A DNA stretch of 64,000 nt, from positions 1 to 64,000 of the forward strand of contig NZ_QMKK01000024.1 in NCBI RefSeq assembly GCF_003287875.1. Direction: 5' to 3'. Shown one piece after another: positions 19,243-29,040 of this stretch; position 1 is the first letter of the stretch, and each line of letters begins with the position of its first letter. Origin of the DNA: Martinezella tropici. Its GTDB lineage: Bacteria; Pseudomonadota; Alphaproteobacteria; Rhizobiales; Rhizobiaceae. The notes below the pieces were generated by a model that made no database searches, was not told the origin of the DNA, and saw only the letters and a list, made by a program, of their open reading frames with translations. Made by a program: the position numbers and the translations under genes.

Positions 19243-19974
19243 ATGACGGCGGTCAAGCTAGGAGCGATTGCGGGCATTCTTTTCGACAAGGACGGCACGC
19301 TGCTCGATTATGATCAGAGCTGGCTGCCGGTCAATCGCGAGCTCGCCAGGATTGCCGCTCAGGACGATCCCATTCTCGCCGATCATCTTCTCTCCGCCTG
19401 CGGCATGGATCCGATCACCGGCCACATCGTTCCGGACAGCCTGCTTGCGGCAGGTAATACCCGACAGATTTCGGAGGGGCTGGTGGCCGCCGGCTCGAAA
19501 GTGGATGTCGCGGAATTGGTGGAGAAACTCGATGCGCTTTTTGCGCATGCGGCCGATTTCTCCTCGCCCGTCACCGATCTTTCGGCCTTTTTCCGGCGGC
19601 TGCATGAGCGCGGTTACAAGCTCGGCGTTGCCTCCAGCGACAATGAGCGCTCCATCCGCCAGACGGCGCGCCGCTTCGGCTTCATCGATTATCTCGATTA
19701 CATCGCCGGCTATGACAGCGGCTTCGGCACCAAACCGGAGCCGGGCATGGTGCTCGGCTTCTATGCGGCAACCGGTCTTTCGCCGGCACAGGTCGCCGTC
19801 GTCGGCGACAACAATCACGACCTTCATATGGGCCGCAACGCCGGCGTCGGCCTGACCGTCGGCGTGCTGACGGGCACCGGCTCGCGCGAGACGCTGACGG
19901 GGGCATCGGACTATTGCCTCAACGACATTACCGAGCTGGAAGGCCTGCTCATGCCCGCGGCGCAATCGGCCTGA
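19243..19974 (+). CDS. HAD-superfamily phosphatase (subfamily IA, Gph-like)
   Basis: A 243-residue cytosolic phosphatase of the phosphoglycolate phosphatase type. Motif I FDKDGTLLDYD has both aspartates (15 and 17), and motif IV is VVGDNNHDLHMG. It begins 12 nt after waaA and lies before lpxK. A role on a Kdo- or sugar-phosphate is tempting, but general phosphate-ester clearance is as likely. Confidence 0.85.
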   Translation: MTAVKLGAIAGILFDKDGTLLDYDQSWLPVNRELARIAAQDDPILADHLLSACGMDPITGHIVPDSLLAAGNTRQISEGLVAAGSKVDVAELVEKLDALFAHAADFSSPVTDLSAFFRRLHERGYKLGVASSDNERSIRQTARRFGFIDYLDYIAGYDSGFGTKPEPGMVLGFYAATGLSPAQVAVVGDNNHDLHMGRNAGVGLTVGVLTGTGSRETLTGASDYCLNDITELEGLLMPAAQSA

Positions 19975-20057
19975 TCGTGGCAATGGCTTGCTTTTTCACG
20001 CAATCTGCCTTTTCTTGCGGTTCGTCGCAGGCACAAGAATAGGGCTGGATTAGACGC

Positions 20058-21104
20058 ATGGTATCGGAAGCCCCACCTTTCTGGTGGCGAAAGCCGGATT
20101 GGCGTGCTTGGGGGCTCTCACCCTTTTCCTTCCTGTATGGCCGTATCGCCGGGCATCGCATGGTGAATGGCAAACGCGCCTCCGTGCCGGTGCCTGTTAT
20201 CTGCGTCGGTAATTTCACGGTCGGCGGCGCCGGCAAGACGCCGACGGCGCTTTCGCTTGCCCAGGCTGCCAAAGCCAAGGGGCTGAAGCCAGGGTTCCTC
20301 AGCCGCGGCTATGGCGGTTCGCTCGACGTCACCACGATCGTCGATCCCTCGCATCATCATGCCACGGCCGTTGGCGACGAGCCGCTGCTGCTTGCCCGTG
20401 AGGCGCTGACGGTCATTGCCCGTCGCCGGGCCGATGGCGCGGAAAGGTTGGTGCGGGAGGGCGCCGACCTCATCATCATGGATGATGGTTTCCAAAGCGC
20501 GCAGCTTGCGATCGACTACGCGCTGGTCGTGATCGATGCCGGCAGAGGCATCGGCAACGGCCATCTCGTTCCAGGCGGCCCTGTGCGTGCGCCGCTGCGC
20601 ACACAGCTTCTTTATGCATCCGCTCTCTTGAAGGTGGGTGAGGGCACTGCCGCCGATCGCATCGTTCGCCTGGCGGCAAGGGCGGGGAAGCCCTTCTTTT
20701 CCGCAAGCGTCAGGGTGCGTGGGCAGGAGGATTTGCGCGGCCGCAAGGTGCTTGCCTTCGCCGGCATTGCCGATCCGGCCAAGTTCTTCCGCACGGTCGA
20801 GACGCTGGGGGCCGACATCGTAATCGCGCGCAGCTTCGGCGATCATGAACATCCCGGTGAAGACGATGTCTCCGACATGCTCGACATAGCCTCGCGCGAA
20901 GGGTTGGAAATCGTCACGACATCGAAGGACTATGTGCGCCTGATCGGCCATCATGGGCGCGCCGACGAATTGCTGCAGCGCTGTAGGGTAGTCGAGATCG
21001 ACATGGTCTTTGCCGATCCGCAGGCGCCGGCTCTGATTATCGACAGGGCCATTGCAGCCGCCCGCGAGCGTCGACTGCGGGAAAAGCGCGGCAAAACGGC
21101 TTAA
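20058..21104 (+). CDS. lpxK: Tetraacyldisaccharide 4'-kinase
   Basis: Phosphorylates the 4' position of the lipid A disaccharide with ATP at the inner membrane. The 348-residue length fits. The N-terminal membrane-associating helix is followed by a Walker A GGAGKT at 56-61 and the LpxK signature LSRGYGG. DDGFQ follows at about residue 138. The gene closes the waaA-HAD-lpxK block and is convergent with the DUF2093 gene across 26 nt. Confidence 0.95.
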   Translation: MVSEAPPFWWRKPDWRAWGLSPFSFLYGRIAGHRMVNGKRASVPVPVICVGNFTVGGAGKTPTALSLAQAAKAKGLKPGFLSRGYGGSLDVTTIVDPSHHHATAVGDEPLLLAREALTVIARRRADGAERLVREGADLIIMDDGFQSAQLAIDYALVVIDAGRGIGNGHLVPGGPVRAPLRTQLLYASALLKVGEGTAADRIVRLAARAGKPFFSASVRVRGQEDLRGRKVLAFAGIADPAKFFRTVETLGADIVIARSFGDHEHPGEDDVSDMLDIASREGLEIVTTSKDYVRLIGHHGRADELLQRCRVVEIDMVFADPQAPALIIDRAIAAARERRLREKRGKTA

Positions 21105-21130
21105 AACTAGATCAGCTGCTCAGCGAGAAA

Positions 21131-21361
21131 TCAGCGCTTCTGATTGGGCAGCGCGCCGGCGCGCTTTTCGGCTTCGAGCGAGGTGATGACGTCGGCATAG
21201 GGCTCCTGGCGGGCAACGCTCCAATAGCGCAGTTCATCGAGCGCGATATGTTTGCCGGTCATGGCGCAGACGACATAGGAGCCAGGCATGAGGATCTGGA
21301 AATCGCCGTCGAGATAGCGAACTTTCGCCTCGCGGTTTCCATGTCCTTCGAAAAGATTCAT
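21131..21361 (-). CDS. DUF2093 protein
   Basis: A 76-residue protein matching the DUF2093 pattern: KVRYLDGDFQILMPGSYVVC, then TGKHIALDELRYWSV. The start at 21361 (MNLFEGHGN) is chosen because the upstream in-frame extension is atypical. No function is known. It lies downstream of mutL on the same strand after a 207-nt gap in which I see no gene. Confidence 0.88.
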   Translation of the reverse strand: MNLFEGHGNREAKVRYLDGDFQILMPGSYVVCAMTGKHIALDELRYWSVARQEPYADVITSLEAEKRAGALPNQKR

Positions 21362-21568
21362 CTGACGGCGTCCTTGATCTCTGTCATCTGTTTGCCATAC
21401 CGCACTACAGCGCCGCCCGTCAAATATGACGCGTAAAGGTCGCTGCAGCACTTTAAATCTGCTGCATAATTCTATCCCCAAATCGACTTCGACATAACGA
21501 TAAAATTATGCGGCGGGGACGACTTTTCCAGAGCATTCCCCGGAAAGTTCCTTTCGAAACGACTGCCG

Positions 21569-23401
21569 TCAGCTGCGTCCGAAGAGCCGCTCGATGTCCG
21601 AAAGCTTCAGCTCGATATAGGTCGGCCGTCCGTGATTGCACTGCCCGGACCCGGGCGTGGCTTCCATTTGCCGCAAAAGCGCATTCATTTCTTCCGGTCG
21701 CAAGCGCCGGCCTGAGCGCACCGAACCGTGGCAGGCCATGGTCGCGGCCACATATTCCAGCTTGGCGGCAAGGCCAGAGGCGGTATCCCATTCGGCGATC
21801 TCATCGGCCAACTGCCGGACCAGGCCCTGTGCGTCGACCTCGCCCAGCATGGCCGGCGTTTCCCTTACGGCGACTGCGCCTGGCCCGAAGCGTTCGATGG
21901 CGAGCCCCAGTTCGCCGAGTTCCTCGGCAAACACCATCAGCCGGTCGCAATCCTCCTCGGGCAAGTCGACGATTTCGGGAATGAGCAGCACCTGCGAGGA
22001 CAGCCGCTTCGAATGCAAGGCCTTGCGCATGGCCTCGAACACCAGCCGCTCATGAGCTGCATGCTGATCGACGATCACAAGCCCGTTCTCCGTCTGGGCG
22101 ACGATATAGTTCTCGTGCAGCTGCGCGCGGGCGGCACCCAGCGGAAAGCGCGCCGGCTCCTCGGTTCGCATTGGTTCCACCGGGGGCGCCACTTCGGCGC
22201 GCGCGGTGGGCATGGCAAGTCCCTCGAAGGCGGCCTGCGGTCTTTCGGCAAATCCGTAGCCTGCCGTTGCCGCCGCTCTTTCGTAGGGACGAGACGGCGA
22301 CGTTTCGGCCGCCCAAGGGGCCGGAGCTGGCGAGGGTCGCCAACCCGGCCGGAAGCCGGAACGACCGGCGGTGAAGGCGCGCAGCATGCCGTCCGCGCCG
22401 GTCGTGGCCGCGCGGTCGCCCTCGCGCGCCAGAGCTTCTCGAACGGCACCGACGATCAGGCCGCGCACCAGCCCCGGATCGCGGAAACGCACGTCGGATT
22501 TCGCCGGATGCACGTTGACGTCGACCAGCGCCGGATCGAGCGTCAGCGAAAGCACGGCGATGGGATAGCGTCCGGCAGGGATGGTTTCGGCATAGGCGCC
22601 GCGGATCGCAGAGAGGATCAGCTTGTCCTGGACCGGCCGGCCGTTGACGAAGGCATATTGATGGGCGGAGTTGCCGCGGTTGAAGGTCGGCACGCCGGCA
22701 AATCCGGTCAGGCTTACATCCTCGCGCTCGGCGTCGAGCGCGATGGCATTGTCCTTGAATTCGGCGCCGAGTACCTGCGCCATGCGGGCGAGATGATCAT
22801 CGCCGGTCGCCGGAAATTCCAGCGTCGAGCGGTCGCTGCCCGACAGCACGAAACGGACGCGCGGAAAGGCAATCGCCATGCGCTTGACGACCTCGGTGAT
22901 CGCGGCCGCCTCCGCCTTCTCGGTTTTCAGGAATTTCAGGCGCGCCGGCGTCGCAAAGAACAGATCCCGCACCTCGACGATCGTGCCGGGATTGGCGGCC
23001 GCCGGGCGCAGATACAGAACCTTGCCGCCGGCAACCGCGATCTCTGCGCCGCCAGTTGCACCCATCCTGCGGCTCGCGATCGAAAGCTTCGCCACGGAAC
23101 CGATGGAAGGCAGGGCTTCGCCGCGGAAACCGAGGGTGCGGATATCGTCGAGCGTTTCGGATATCTTCGAGGTGCAATGACGCCGGACAGCAAGTTCCAG
23201 ATCCGCCTCTTCCATGCCGGAGCCGTTGTCCGTGACACGCAGCAGCGCCTTGCCGCCGCCGGCAGTCGCGATCTCGATGCGCGTGGCGCCAGCGTCCAGA
23301 GCGTTTTCGATCAGCTCCTTGGCAGCACTTGCCGGGCGTTCGATCACTTCACCGGCGGCGATCTGGTTGATCAATGTTTCGGAGAGTTGCTTGATGGCCA
23401 T
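21569..23401 (-). CDS. mutL: DNA mismatch repair protein MutL
   Basis: Couples MutS recognition of mismatches to strand incision. It has 610 residues from the ATG at 23401 ([19 protein letters not shown]), the conserved family start; the frame is open 35 codons further but without MutL similarity. The GHKL ATPase motifs are intact ([26 protein letters not shown]). The C-terminal half holds the endonuclease motif [12 protein letters not shown], matching DQHA(X)2E(X)4E, and an NHGRP end motif. This MutL should therefore nick DNA itself, as expected where MutH is absent. The middle linker is Ala/Pro-rich. Confidence 0.96.
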   Translation of the reverse strand: MAIKQLSETLINQIAAGEVIERPASAAKELIENALDAGATRIEIATAGGGKALLRVTDNGSGMEEADLELAVRRHCTSKISETLDDIRTLGFRGEALPSIGSVAKLSIASRRMGATGGAEIAVAGGKVLYLRPAAANPGTIVEVRDLFFATPARLKFLKTEKAEAAAITEVVKRMAIAFPRVRFVLSGSDRSTLEFPATGDDHLARMAQVLGAEFKDNAIALDAEREDVSLTGFAGVPTFNRGNSAHQYAFVNGRPVQDKLILSAIRGAYAETIPAGRYPIAVLSLTLDPALVDVNVHPAKSDVRFRDPGLVRGLIVGAVREALAREGDRAATTGADGMLRAFTAGRSGFRPGWRPSPAPAPWAAETSPSRPYERAAATAGYGFAERPQAAFEGLAMPTARAEVAPPVEPMRTEEPARFPLGAARAQLHENYIVAQTENGLVIVDQHAAHERLVFEAMRKALHSKRLSSQVLLIPEIVDLPEEDCDRLMVFAEELGELGLAIERFGPGAVAVRETPAMLGEVDAQGLVRQLADEIAEWDTASGLAAKLEYVAATMACHGSVRSGRRLRPEEMNALLRQMEATPGSGQCNHGRPTYIELKLSDIERLFGRS

Positions 23402-23743
23402 GGCGTCATTGTCGTGGATTCGCGGCGGCGTGGAAAGAGGAAAGGCGATCGGCTCGCCTTCTTTCACCGTTTCCGCCTCTGGGGCTTTGTTAAGAAATTT
23501 AATCAATGCTTAAGGGAATGATGACAGGTTGTAGGAGAGAAGCTTGAAATGACTACAGGTGGCGCGCTTCGTGCGTGCCGACGGCTCTTGATGGCAGGTT
23601 GGTGGCCGTCAACTTTCATGAGCCAGGCGCCATCTGCTTCAAGTACACAGGCCAGCATGCAACTTTTCAAACATCCCTTTATCGAGCAGGCCACCCGTCG
23701 GTTTGCCCTGCTGTAAAACTGGTTGAGCGTAGGAATCGGACGA
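23402..23743. other. Divergent intergenic region mutL / PAS-receiver gene
   Basis: 342 nt between divergent genes must hold both promoters; none is clear by eye. A 19-codon frame (ATG 23657 to TAA 23716, product beginning MQLFKHPFIEQ) exists but has no convincing ribosome binding site. Confidence 0.4.
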
Positions 23744-25477
23744 ATGACTGCCGAGATTGACAAGGCAGCCCTGGCAAAGGCGACTGCGGATGCGTCCTTT
23801 GGCGGCAATCTGCAGGCGATGTTCTTCGATGCTTTCTGTGACGGTCTTTCCAGCGCGTTCTTTGCCTATGACAAGAACGATCTGCTGCTGTTCGCCAGCC
23901 GCCAGGTTCTGAATTTCTTCCCGATCCAACCGGAATACCTGCGGCCGTCGACGCGATTGCGCGACTTCCTCGGTGCCGTCTTCGACACGGGCATGCGGCC
24001 TCTGGCAAATCAGGCCAAGACGGCCGCCAACCGCGATAGCTGGATATCGCAGCGCATTGCCTCGCACTGGCGGGAACGCTTCGAGACGACGGAGCATTTC
24101 ACCGATGACCGTTGGGTGCGCATCAGCAAGCGGCGGCTGTCTTCCGGCATCGGCTTCTGCATCATCTCCGACGTCTCCGACGTCAAGAAGCGCGAAGAGC
24201 AATGGCGCGTCGACATGGAGCGCGTGCAGCTGACCGAGGATATTCTCGATAACCTGCCATTCCCGGTATTCGTCAAGGACGAAAACCTCGTCTATGTCGC
24301 GGTCAACAGGGCGTTCTGCGAAAAATACCAGACGGCGGCCGATGAGGTGCGGGGTCGCAAGAGCATCGATCTCTTTTCCACGGATCTTGCCAATCGCTTC
24401 CACGAGAGCGACCGGCATGTGATCGAGACCGGCGAGATGTCGATCTCGCGGCAGCGCCAGATTGCCCGCGACGGCATCGAGCGCGATATCGTGACGCGCA
24501 AGCAGCGTATCGGCAAATCCGGCCGCTATTTCCTTGTCTGCACCATGCAGGATCTGCCCAAGGATGGTGGCGATTTCGACGAATTCGCGCTTGCCTCGCA
24601 TATCCGGGAAAACAGCGACCGCTCCTATCGGCGTGCCTATGTCCCCATGGCCGCGTTGCAGACCATTTCGCGCCGTCCTGCCGCCATGGAGACCTTCGTT
24701 CCGGAAAGTTTCAGCGGCCGCAAGGTTCTCGTCGTTACGCCTGACTTTTCTGCAGAAACGGCGGCGTTGAAGACACTCGAGAAATACGGTTTCGAGGCTT
24801 GCGTCGTTCATAATGAGAACGAAGAGGCGGCGTTTCTGGACGTGGCGAGTGCGCACGGCGTCAAGATCGATCTGGTCATCGTCGACAACCAGCTGGGCAA
24901 GCGCGGCATCGAGCTGGCCGAACGGCAGAACCTTGCCGCTCTGTCGTTGGATGGTTCGCAGCTTGCCACGGAACTTGCCTTTCTGATCGCTCGCCATGTC
25001 AACCGCAATATCCGCGGCGAGCCCGGGGATGTTACGGAAGCGGGGCTCTTGCCGGAATGGCGTCGCACGGCCGGTGACGATCGTCGGGCACAGATCCTCG
25101 TCGCCGAAGATAACGACATCAATCAGATCGTCTTCTCTCAGATCCTGGAAGGTTTGGGATATAGCTATGTGATCGCCGCAAGCGGCGACGAGGCGGTGCG
25201 GTTGTGGCAGGAGCATCGCCCGGAGCTGATCCTGATGGATATTTCGCTGCCCGGCCTGAATGGCTTCGAGGCCGCAAGGCTGATCCGCAATGCGGAGAAT
25301 GGGATCGGCTTCCATACGCCGATCGTCGGCGTGCTGACGCAGGCCTTCGAGCGCGACCGCAAGGAGTGTGGGAATGCCGGCATGGACGATGTCATCCTGA
25401 AACCGGTCAGTCCCGACATCATCGAGACGGTGTTCCAGAAGTATATGCGCAGTCTCCACAAGGCGCAAAATAGATAG
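23744..25477 (+). CDS. PAS-domain response regulator (PAS, degenerate receiver, receiver); no kinase domain
   Basis: A 577-residue signalling protein. An N-terminal PAS-like region (about 20-150) is followed by a clear PAS domain (about 165-285; LPFPVFVKDENLVYVAVNRAF). A degenerate receiver-like segment (about 320-425) lacks a proper acidic pair. The C-terminal receiver (about 445-570) is intact, with AEDND, phospho-acceptor LMDISLPG, the Thr of GVLTQ and LKP. No HisKA or HATPase domain is present, so it must receive phosphate from a partner. The ATG at 23744 has AGGAATCGGA upstream; a TTG 21 nt earlier is an alternative. A GGDEF-EAL gene follows in the same direction. Confidence 0.85.
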   Translation: MTAEIDKAALAKATADASFGGNLQAMFFDAFCDGLSSAFFAYDKNDLLLFASRQVLNFFPIQPEYLRPSTRLRDFLGAVFDTGMRPLANQAKTAANRDSWISQRIASHWRERFETTEHFTDDRWVRISKRRLSSGIGFCIISDVSDVKKREEQWRVDMERVQLTEDILDNLPFPVFVKDENLVYVAVNRAFCEKYQTAADEVRGRKSIDLFSTDLANRFHESDRHVIETGEMSISRQRQIARDGIERDIVTRKQRIGKSGRYFLVCTMQDLPKDGGDFDEFALASHIRENSDRSYRRAYVPMAALQTISRRPAAMETFVPESFSGRKVLVVTPDFSAETAALKTLEKYGFEACVVHNENEEAAFLDVASAHGVKIDLVIVDNQLGKRGIELAERQNLAALSLDGSQLATELAFLIARHVNRNIRGEPGDVTEAGLLPEWRRTAGDDRRAQILVAEDNDINQIVFSQILEGLGYSYVIAASGDEAVRLWQEHRPELILMDISLPGLNGFEAARLIRNAENGIGFHTPIVGVLTQAFERDRKECGNAGMDDVILKPVSPDIIETVFQKYMRSLHKAQNR

Positions 25478-25603
25478 ATGTTACAAGGAGATCGTCGGTG
25501 ACGACAACTTATCGCCGGCATTGAATCACCGTCCTCCCGCTATTCTTTGTTAAGACTTCGCCGTCATGCTTTTTAGAGGGTGGAGAAAACGTCGGGACCG
25601 CAT

Positions 25604-26959
25604 ATGAAATCGGCTGAAACGCTGCCAGGGCCAGTCAGTCAGGAGCCACAGGCAATCGCTTATACCGATCCGCTCACCGGATTGGGCAATCGACATCGTA
25701 TGCGCGAACGCACGCGCTCGATTTCGCTCGAGCGGGCCAGCGATCCGGCACCCTTCACCATCGGCATCGTCAATCTGGATGCCTTCAAGCCGATCAACGA
25801 CCTGTTTGGGGTCGAAGCCGGCGACGAAATTCTCTGCCAGGTCGCGCATCGCCTCAAGGCCTGCATTCCCGATGGAGCGACGGTGACGCGCCATGACGGC
25901 GACGAATTCGCCTTTGTTCTTCCCTTGGTTTTCGAGCGCGTCGGAGCCGAGAAGTTCGGGCAGATGATCCGCGAGGTGCTTTCGGCACCCTATGATCTCG
26001 GCGATCGCAATGTCAGGCTTTCCGCCTCTTTCGGCTTCGCCATCCATCCTTTCGCCGGAGAGGAATTCGACGACCTCCTGAAGAATGCGGAAACTGCGCT
26101 TTACCGTTCCAAGCGTCGCGGCCGCGGGCAGATCACCGTCTATTCCAGAGAAATCGCTCAGGAAATGAAGCGCGCGACCCAGCTTGAGCAGGCGCTGCGC
26201 AATGCCATCATTTCGGATGCCATCGATGTGCATTTCCAGCCAATCGTTTCACTCGCCAACAACATGGTTGTCGGCTTCGAGGCACTCGCTCGCTGGAACG
26301 ATCGGGACCTCGGCTTCGTCTCCCCGGCTGTCTTCGTGCCGCTCGCCGAGGAGCGCGGCTTCATCGATGCCTTGTCCGAAACGCTTCTGCGGAAGGCGGC
26401 AGAGGCGGCGCTTTCCTGGCCGCGCGAGCTTTTCCTGTCCTTCAATTTGTCTTCGGCGCAATTGATGGATCCCGGGACCAGCAGCAGCATCCTTGCCATC
26501 CTTGCGCGCGCCGGCCTCGATCCACATCGCCTCGAGCTTGAAATCACCGAAACGGCGGTCATGAGTTCGGCCGACACGGCGCAACGCATCATAGCCGATC
26601 TCCGCGCCGCGGGTGCGCGCATCTCGCTCGATGACTTCGGCACCGGTCAATCCAGCCTCGGGCGCTTGCGCGAATTCATCTTCGACAAGGTTAAGATAGA
26701 CCGCGCCTTCGTCTCTCGCATGAATTCGGATCGGGTGTCCGAACATATCATCAAGGCGGTGCTGGCCATGTGTGAGGGGCTCGAACTGCGCGTGGTGGCG
26801 GAAGGCATCGAGGAATATGCAGAAGCGGCGAAACTGAAGGCGCTGGGCTGTGCCATGGGGCAGGGCTATTATTTCGGCAAGCCGGCCGACAGCGCCGCGA
26901 CCCTGCGTTATCTGCAAAGCCACTATTTGGAACTCAGCAACGAACGCGAGATCGCCTGA
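25604..26959 (+). CDS. GGDEF-EAL protein (cyclic di-GMP turnover)
   Basis: A 451-residue cytosolic protein. The GGDEF domain (about 28-170) has DGDEF in place of GGDEF and no RxxD inhibitory site, so cyclase activity is doubtful. The EAL domain (about 190-440) keeps the catalytic set: FEALARW, ELEITETAVM, DDFGTG, KIDRAF, VVAEGIEE and GQGYYFGKP; a working phosphodiesterase is likely. No sensor domain or membrane segment is seen. It lies 126 nt after the PAS-receiver gene, which may act with it. A GTG at 25580 is an alternative start. Confidence 0.9.
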   Translation: MKSAETLPGPVSQEPQAIAYTDPLTGLGNRHRMRERTRSISLERASDPAPFTIGIVNLDAFKPINDLFGVEAGDEILCQVAHRLKACIPDGATVTRHDGDEFAFVLPLVFERVGAEKFGQMIREVLSAPYDLGDRNVRLSASFGFAIHPFAGEEFDDLLKNAETALYRSKRRGRGQITVYSREIAQEMKRATQLEQALRNAIISDAIDVHFQPIVSLANNMVVGFEALARWNDRDLGFVSPAVFVPLAEERGFIDALSETLLRKAAEAALSWPRELFLSFNLSSAQLMDPGTSSSILAILARAGLDPHRLELEITETAVMSSADTAQRIIADLRAAGARISLDDFGTGQSSLGRLREFIFDKVKIDRAFVSRMNSDRVSEHIIKAVLAMCEGLELRVVAEGIEEYAEAAKLKALGCAMGQGYYFGKPADSAATLRYLQSHYLELSNEREIA

Positions 26960-27113
26960 AGCGCAACGCGATCTTTCAGATTCACTTCCCGCGCTTCAGG
27001 CCTTTGATCTTGGGCATGTCATTGTCGCAAAACCGCTGCACACTTTTGCGCGGTATGCTTGAAGCCAAGTTCACGAAAGGTGCGCAGCGGCTTTTCGTTC
27101 CGGAAAACAAAGA

Positions 27114-27142
27114 AAGCGGCGGCCGGGGAAGGGCCGCCGCTT
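27114..27142 (-). terminator. Terminator of the PRC-barrel gene
   Basis: An 11-bp perfect stem (AAGCGGCGGCC with GGCCGCCGCTT) and 7-nt loop are followed, read on the minus strand, by TTCTTTGTTTTCC. It begins 34 nt after the PRC-barrel stop codon. Confidence 0.75.
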
Positions 27143-27176
27143 CTGCATTTCGCCTGACCGTTATTTTATTTGAGCA

Positions 27177-27797
27177 TTATTTGTTGGTGGTCGACGAAGT
27201 CGTAGTGTTGTCCGTCGCCGGCATTGTCGACGTACCCGCCGAGCTTGCCGCCTTGTCGGAAGCCTGCATTGCCAGCGTCTTGAATTCCGGCGCGGCCTTC
27301 AGCGAGTCGGCCGTTTCGGTCGTCGTGAGCTTGACCGTGCCGTCCTGCGGATTCTGCGTCGCATTGATCTTGTCGAACGGTACGGCGACGTTCTTCTGGC
27401 CGATGCCAAGGAAGCCGCCGACGCCGACGATCGCGGCGACAACACCGCCCTGCTTCTGCAGGATCAGGTCGTTGATGCTACCGATGCTTTCGTTCTGACC
27501 ATTATAGACCGACTGGCCCATATAGGTCTTGGCACTGATCTGATCAGCCGACTGTGTGGTCAGGTAGCCGCTGGCCTGTTGAGTGCCAGTCGGAGCGGGC
27601 GCCTGAGCCTTGGTCTCCGGCGTCGAACTATCCGGCTTTGCGGCGTCCGGCGTTGCAGGGGCCGATTGCGTCACCGGCGCGTTGCCGGTACCGCCGTTCG
27701 ACGGTTGCTGCGCCTGAGCGTACGCCATCGGCGAAAGCACCGAGGCGGTGGCAAAGATTGCGCCTGCAGCGACAGAAGTGAAGAGTTTCCCAGTCAT
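27177..27797 (-). CDS. Exported PRC-barrel domain protein
   Basis: A 206-residue protein with a Sec signal peptide (MTGKLFTSVAAGAIFATASV to about residue 29, ending AYAQAQ), then a low-complexity Gln/Pro/Ala/Thr-rich linker (30-88). A PRC-barrel-like domain follows (about 90-175; GQSVYNGQNESIGSINDLIL and GVGGFLGIGQKNVAVPFDKI). It ends in a Ser/Thr-rich tail. Likely periplasmic; rhizobial relatives are often stress-linked but the function is unproven. The start at 27797 is supported by AGGTAGG just upstream. It is a single-gene unit with its own terminator. Confidence 0.88.
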   Translation of the reverse strand: MTGKLFTSVAAGAIFATASVLSPMAYAQAQQPSNGGTGNAPVTQSAPATPDAAKPDSSTPETKAQAPAPTGTQQASGYLTTQSADQISAKTYMGQSVYNGQNESIGSINDLILQKQGGVVAAIVGVGGFLGIGQKNVAVPFDKINATQNPQDGTVKLTTTETADSLKAAPEFKTLAMQASDKAASSAGTSTMPATDNTTTSSTTNK

Positions 27798-28108
27798 CGT
27801 GAACCTACCTTTCATTCTGATGGGCATGCTTTATCGGATGCGCATGCTTACCAGCGCGAGTGGAACCTCCGTTTACCGACATTCATCGTGTCGGTTATAA
27901 AGGCAAATGGTTCACTGAGGTTTTGGTTCCGTCAAAAGTTGCAGAAGTCGGTGGCTGCAAGTTGAAAATGAAGGGAACCGAACATGAAAACAATAGGTTG
28001 CCGTTTCAAAAAACAACCTGAGGGACTGGCTGAACTAGAAAAGAGATCGATACGGATTCAGATTTTTTGCAAACCAGTGGAAGCTGATAGGGTGTCGATC
28101 GTCAAAGC
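27798..28108. other. Intergenic region upstream of the PRC-barrel gene
   Basis: About 310 nt between the PRC-barrel start and the terminator of the galactose operon. It is less GC-rich than its surroundings and presumably holds the PRC-barrel promoter. No supported gene is seen. Confidence 0.45.
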
Positions 28109-28147
28109 AAATCCCTCTTCAAGTACGGAGCGCCTGAAGAGGGATTT
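28109..28147 (-). terminator. Terminator of the galactose-type operon
   Basis: Perfect 13-bp inverted repeat (AAATCCCTCTTCA with TGAAGAGGGATTT), 13-nt loop, 3 nt after the lactonase stop on the minus strand. The downstream minus-strand sequence GCTTTGACG is only weakly T-rich. Confidence 0.7.
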
Positions 28148-28150
28148 CAA

Positions 28151-29038
28151 TCACAGTTTGTATTTCGGGTCGAAGACGCCCTTCACGGTCGGGCCGAGTT
28201 CCAGGAGCGCGCCGGCCTGGGGTTGCATGGAACGGGCTTCGTCGTCCAATCCTTCCCAGGCGGTCGTCACTGCCAGCCGGTCGGCATTCTTGCCGATAAA
28301 GGCCGGGCAGGAAGGTTGCATGGCGGGAACGCGATAACGTTCGATGCGCAGGCCGTCCGGGCTGTATTTATCGACGAAACCGGAGCCCCAGCGCGCGTTC
28401 CAGATATAGCCATCGGCGTCACAGACCGAGCCGTCGAGCCCGCCCGGATCTTCCATGCTGTCGACCATGACGATCGGCTCGCCCGTCGGAAGCCCCGTCT
28501 CCGGGTCGACGAGAACACGCATGAGCTGGCTGACACGCGTGTCGGTGAAATAGCCGATCGTGCCGTCGGGCGAAAAGCAGATGGAGTTCGGAATGCTGAT
28601 CTGATCGAAGATCTTGGTGACCTTGCCGCCGGCGACATGATAGATGGCGCCCGCCTGCATCTCCGCGCGCTTGCCCATGGTGCCGATCCAGAGCGACCCG
28701 GAAATATGCGTGCGCCCGTCATTGGAGCGGTTCTCCGGCTTGTCGGCCTCGATGGCCGCATAAAAACTCAGCTCGCCGGTCGCGATGTTGCGAAGGAAGA
28801 GGCCCTGTTCCGTGGCGATCATCTGCCGTTCCGCATCGACGCGGGCCAGCACGCTTGCCATCATCGGCAGCTGGTGAACCTGTTTCTTGCCCGTCGGCAG
28901 GTGCAATTCGTGCAGTTCCTTGCCGAGAATATTGAACCACCAGACGGTGTCCGTGTCGGGGTCGTAAGTCGGGCCTTCCCCCAGGACGGAGGACGTGTTG
29001 CAGAGAATATTGCCCTGAAAATCATGGATATCGGTCAT
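28151..29038 (-). CDS. SMP-30/gluconolactonase-family sugar lactonase
   Basis: A 295-residue beta-propeller lactonase that would hydrolyse a sugar-1,4- or 1,5-lactone. Family features include LGEGPTYDPDTDTVWWFNI near the N-terminus (metal-binding Glu), NDGRTHISGSLWIGTMG, and the GGLDGSVCDADGYIWNARWG region holding the metal-binding Asp. It lies 2 nt after dgoA and is the last gene of the SDR-dgoK-dgoA-lactonase operon. Galactonolactone is the likely substrate by context; arabinono- or gluconolactone are alternatives. Confidence 0.9.
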   Translation of the reverse strand: MTDIHDFQGNILCNTSSVLGEGPTYDPDTDTVWWFNILGKELHELHLPTGKKQVHQLPMMASVLARVDAERQMIATEQGLFLRNIATGELSFYAAIEADKPENRSNDGRTHISGSLWIGTMGKRAEMQAGAIYHVAGGKVTKIFDQISIPNSICFSPDGTIGYFTDTRVSQLMRVLVDPETGLPTGEPIVMVDSMEDPGGLDGSVCDADGYIWNARWGSGFVDKYSPDGLRIERYRVPAMQPSCPAFIGKNADRLAVTTAWEGLDDEARSMQPQAGALLELGPTVKGVFDPKYKL

Positions 29039-29040
29039 AG

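Noticed and set aside
21728..23521. 597-codon plus-strand open frame opposite mutL
   Set aside because: mutL has full family motifs on the minus strand; the opposite frame shows none.
23657..23716. 19-codon frame between mutL and the PAS-receiver gene
   Set aside because: No convincing ribosome binding site and no known family; too short to support alone.
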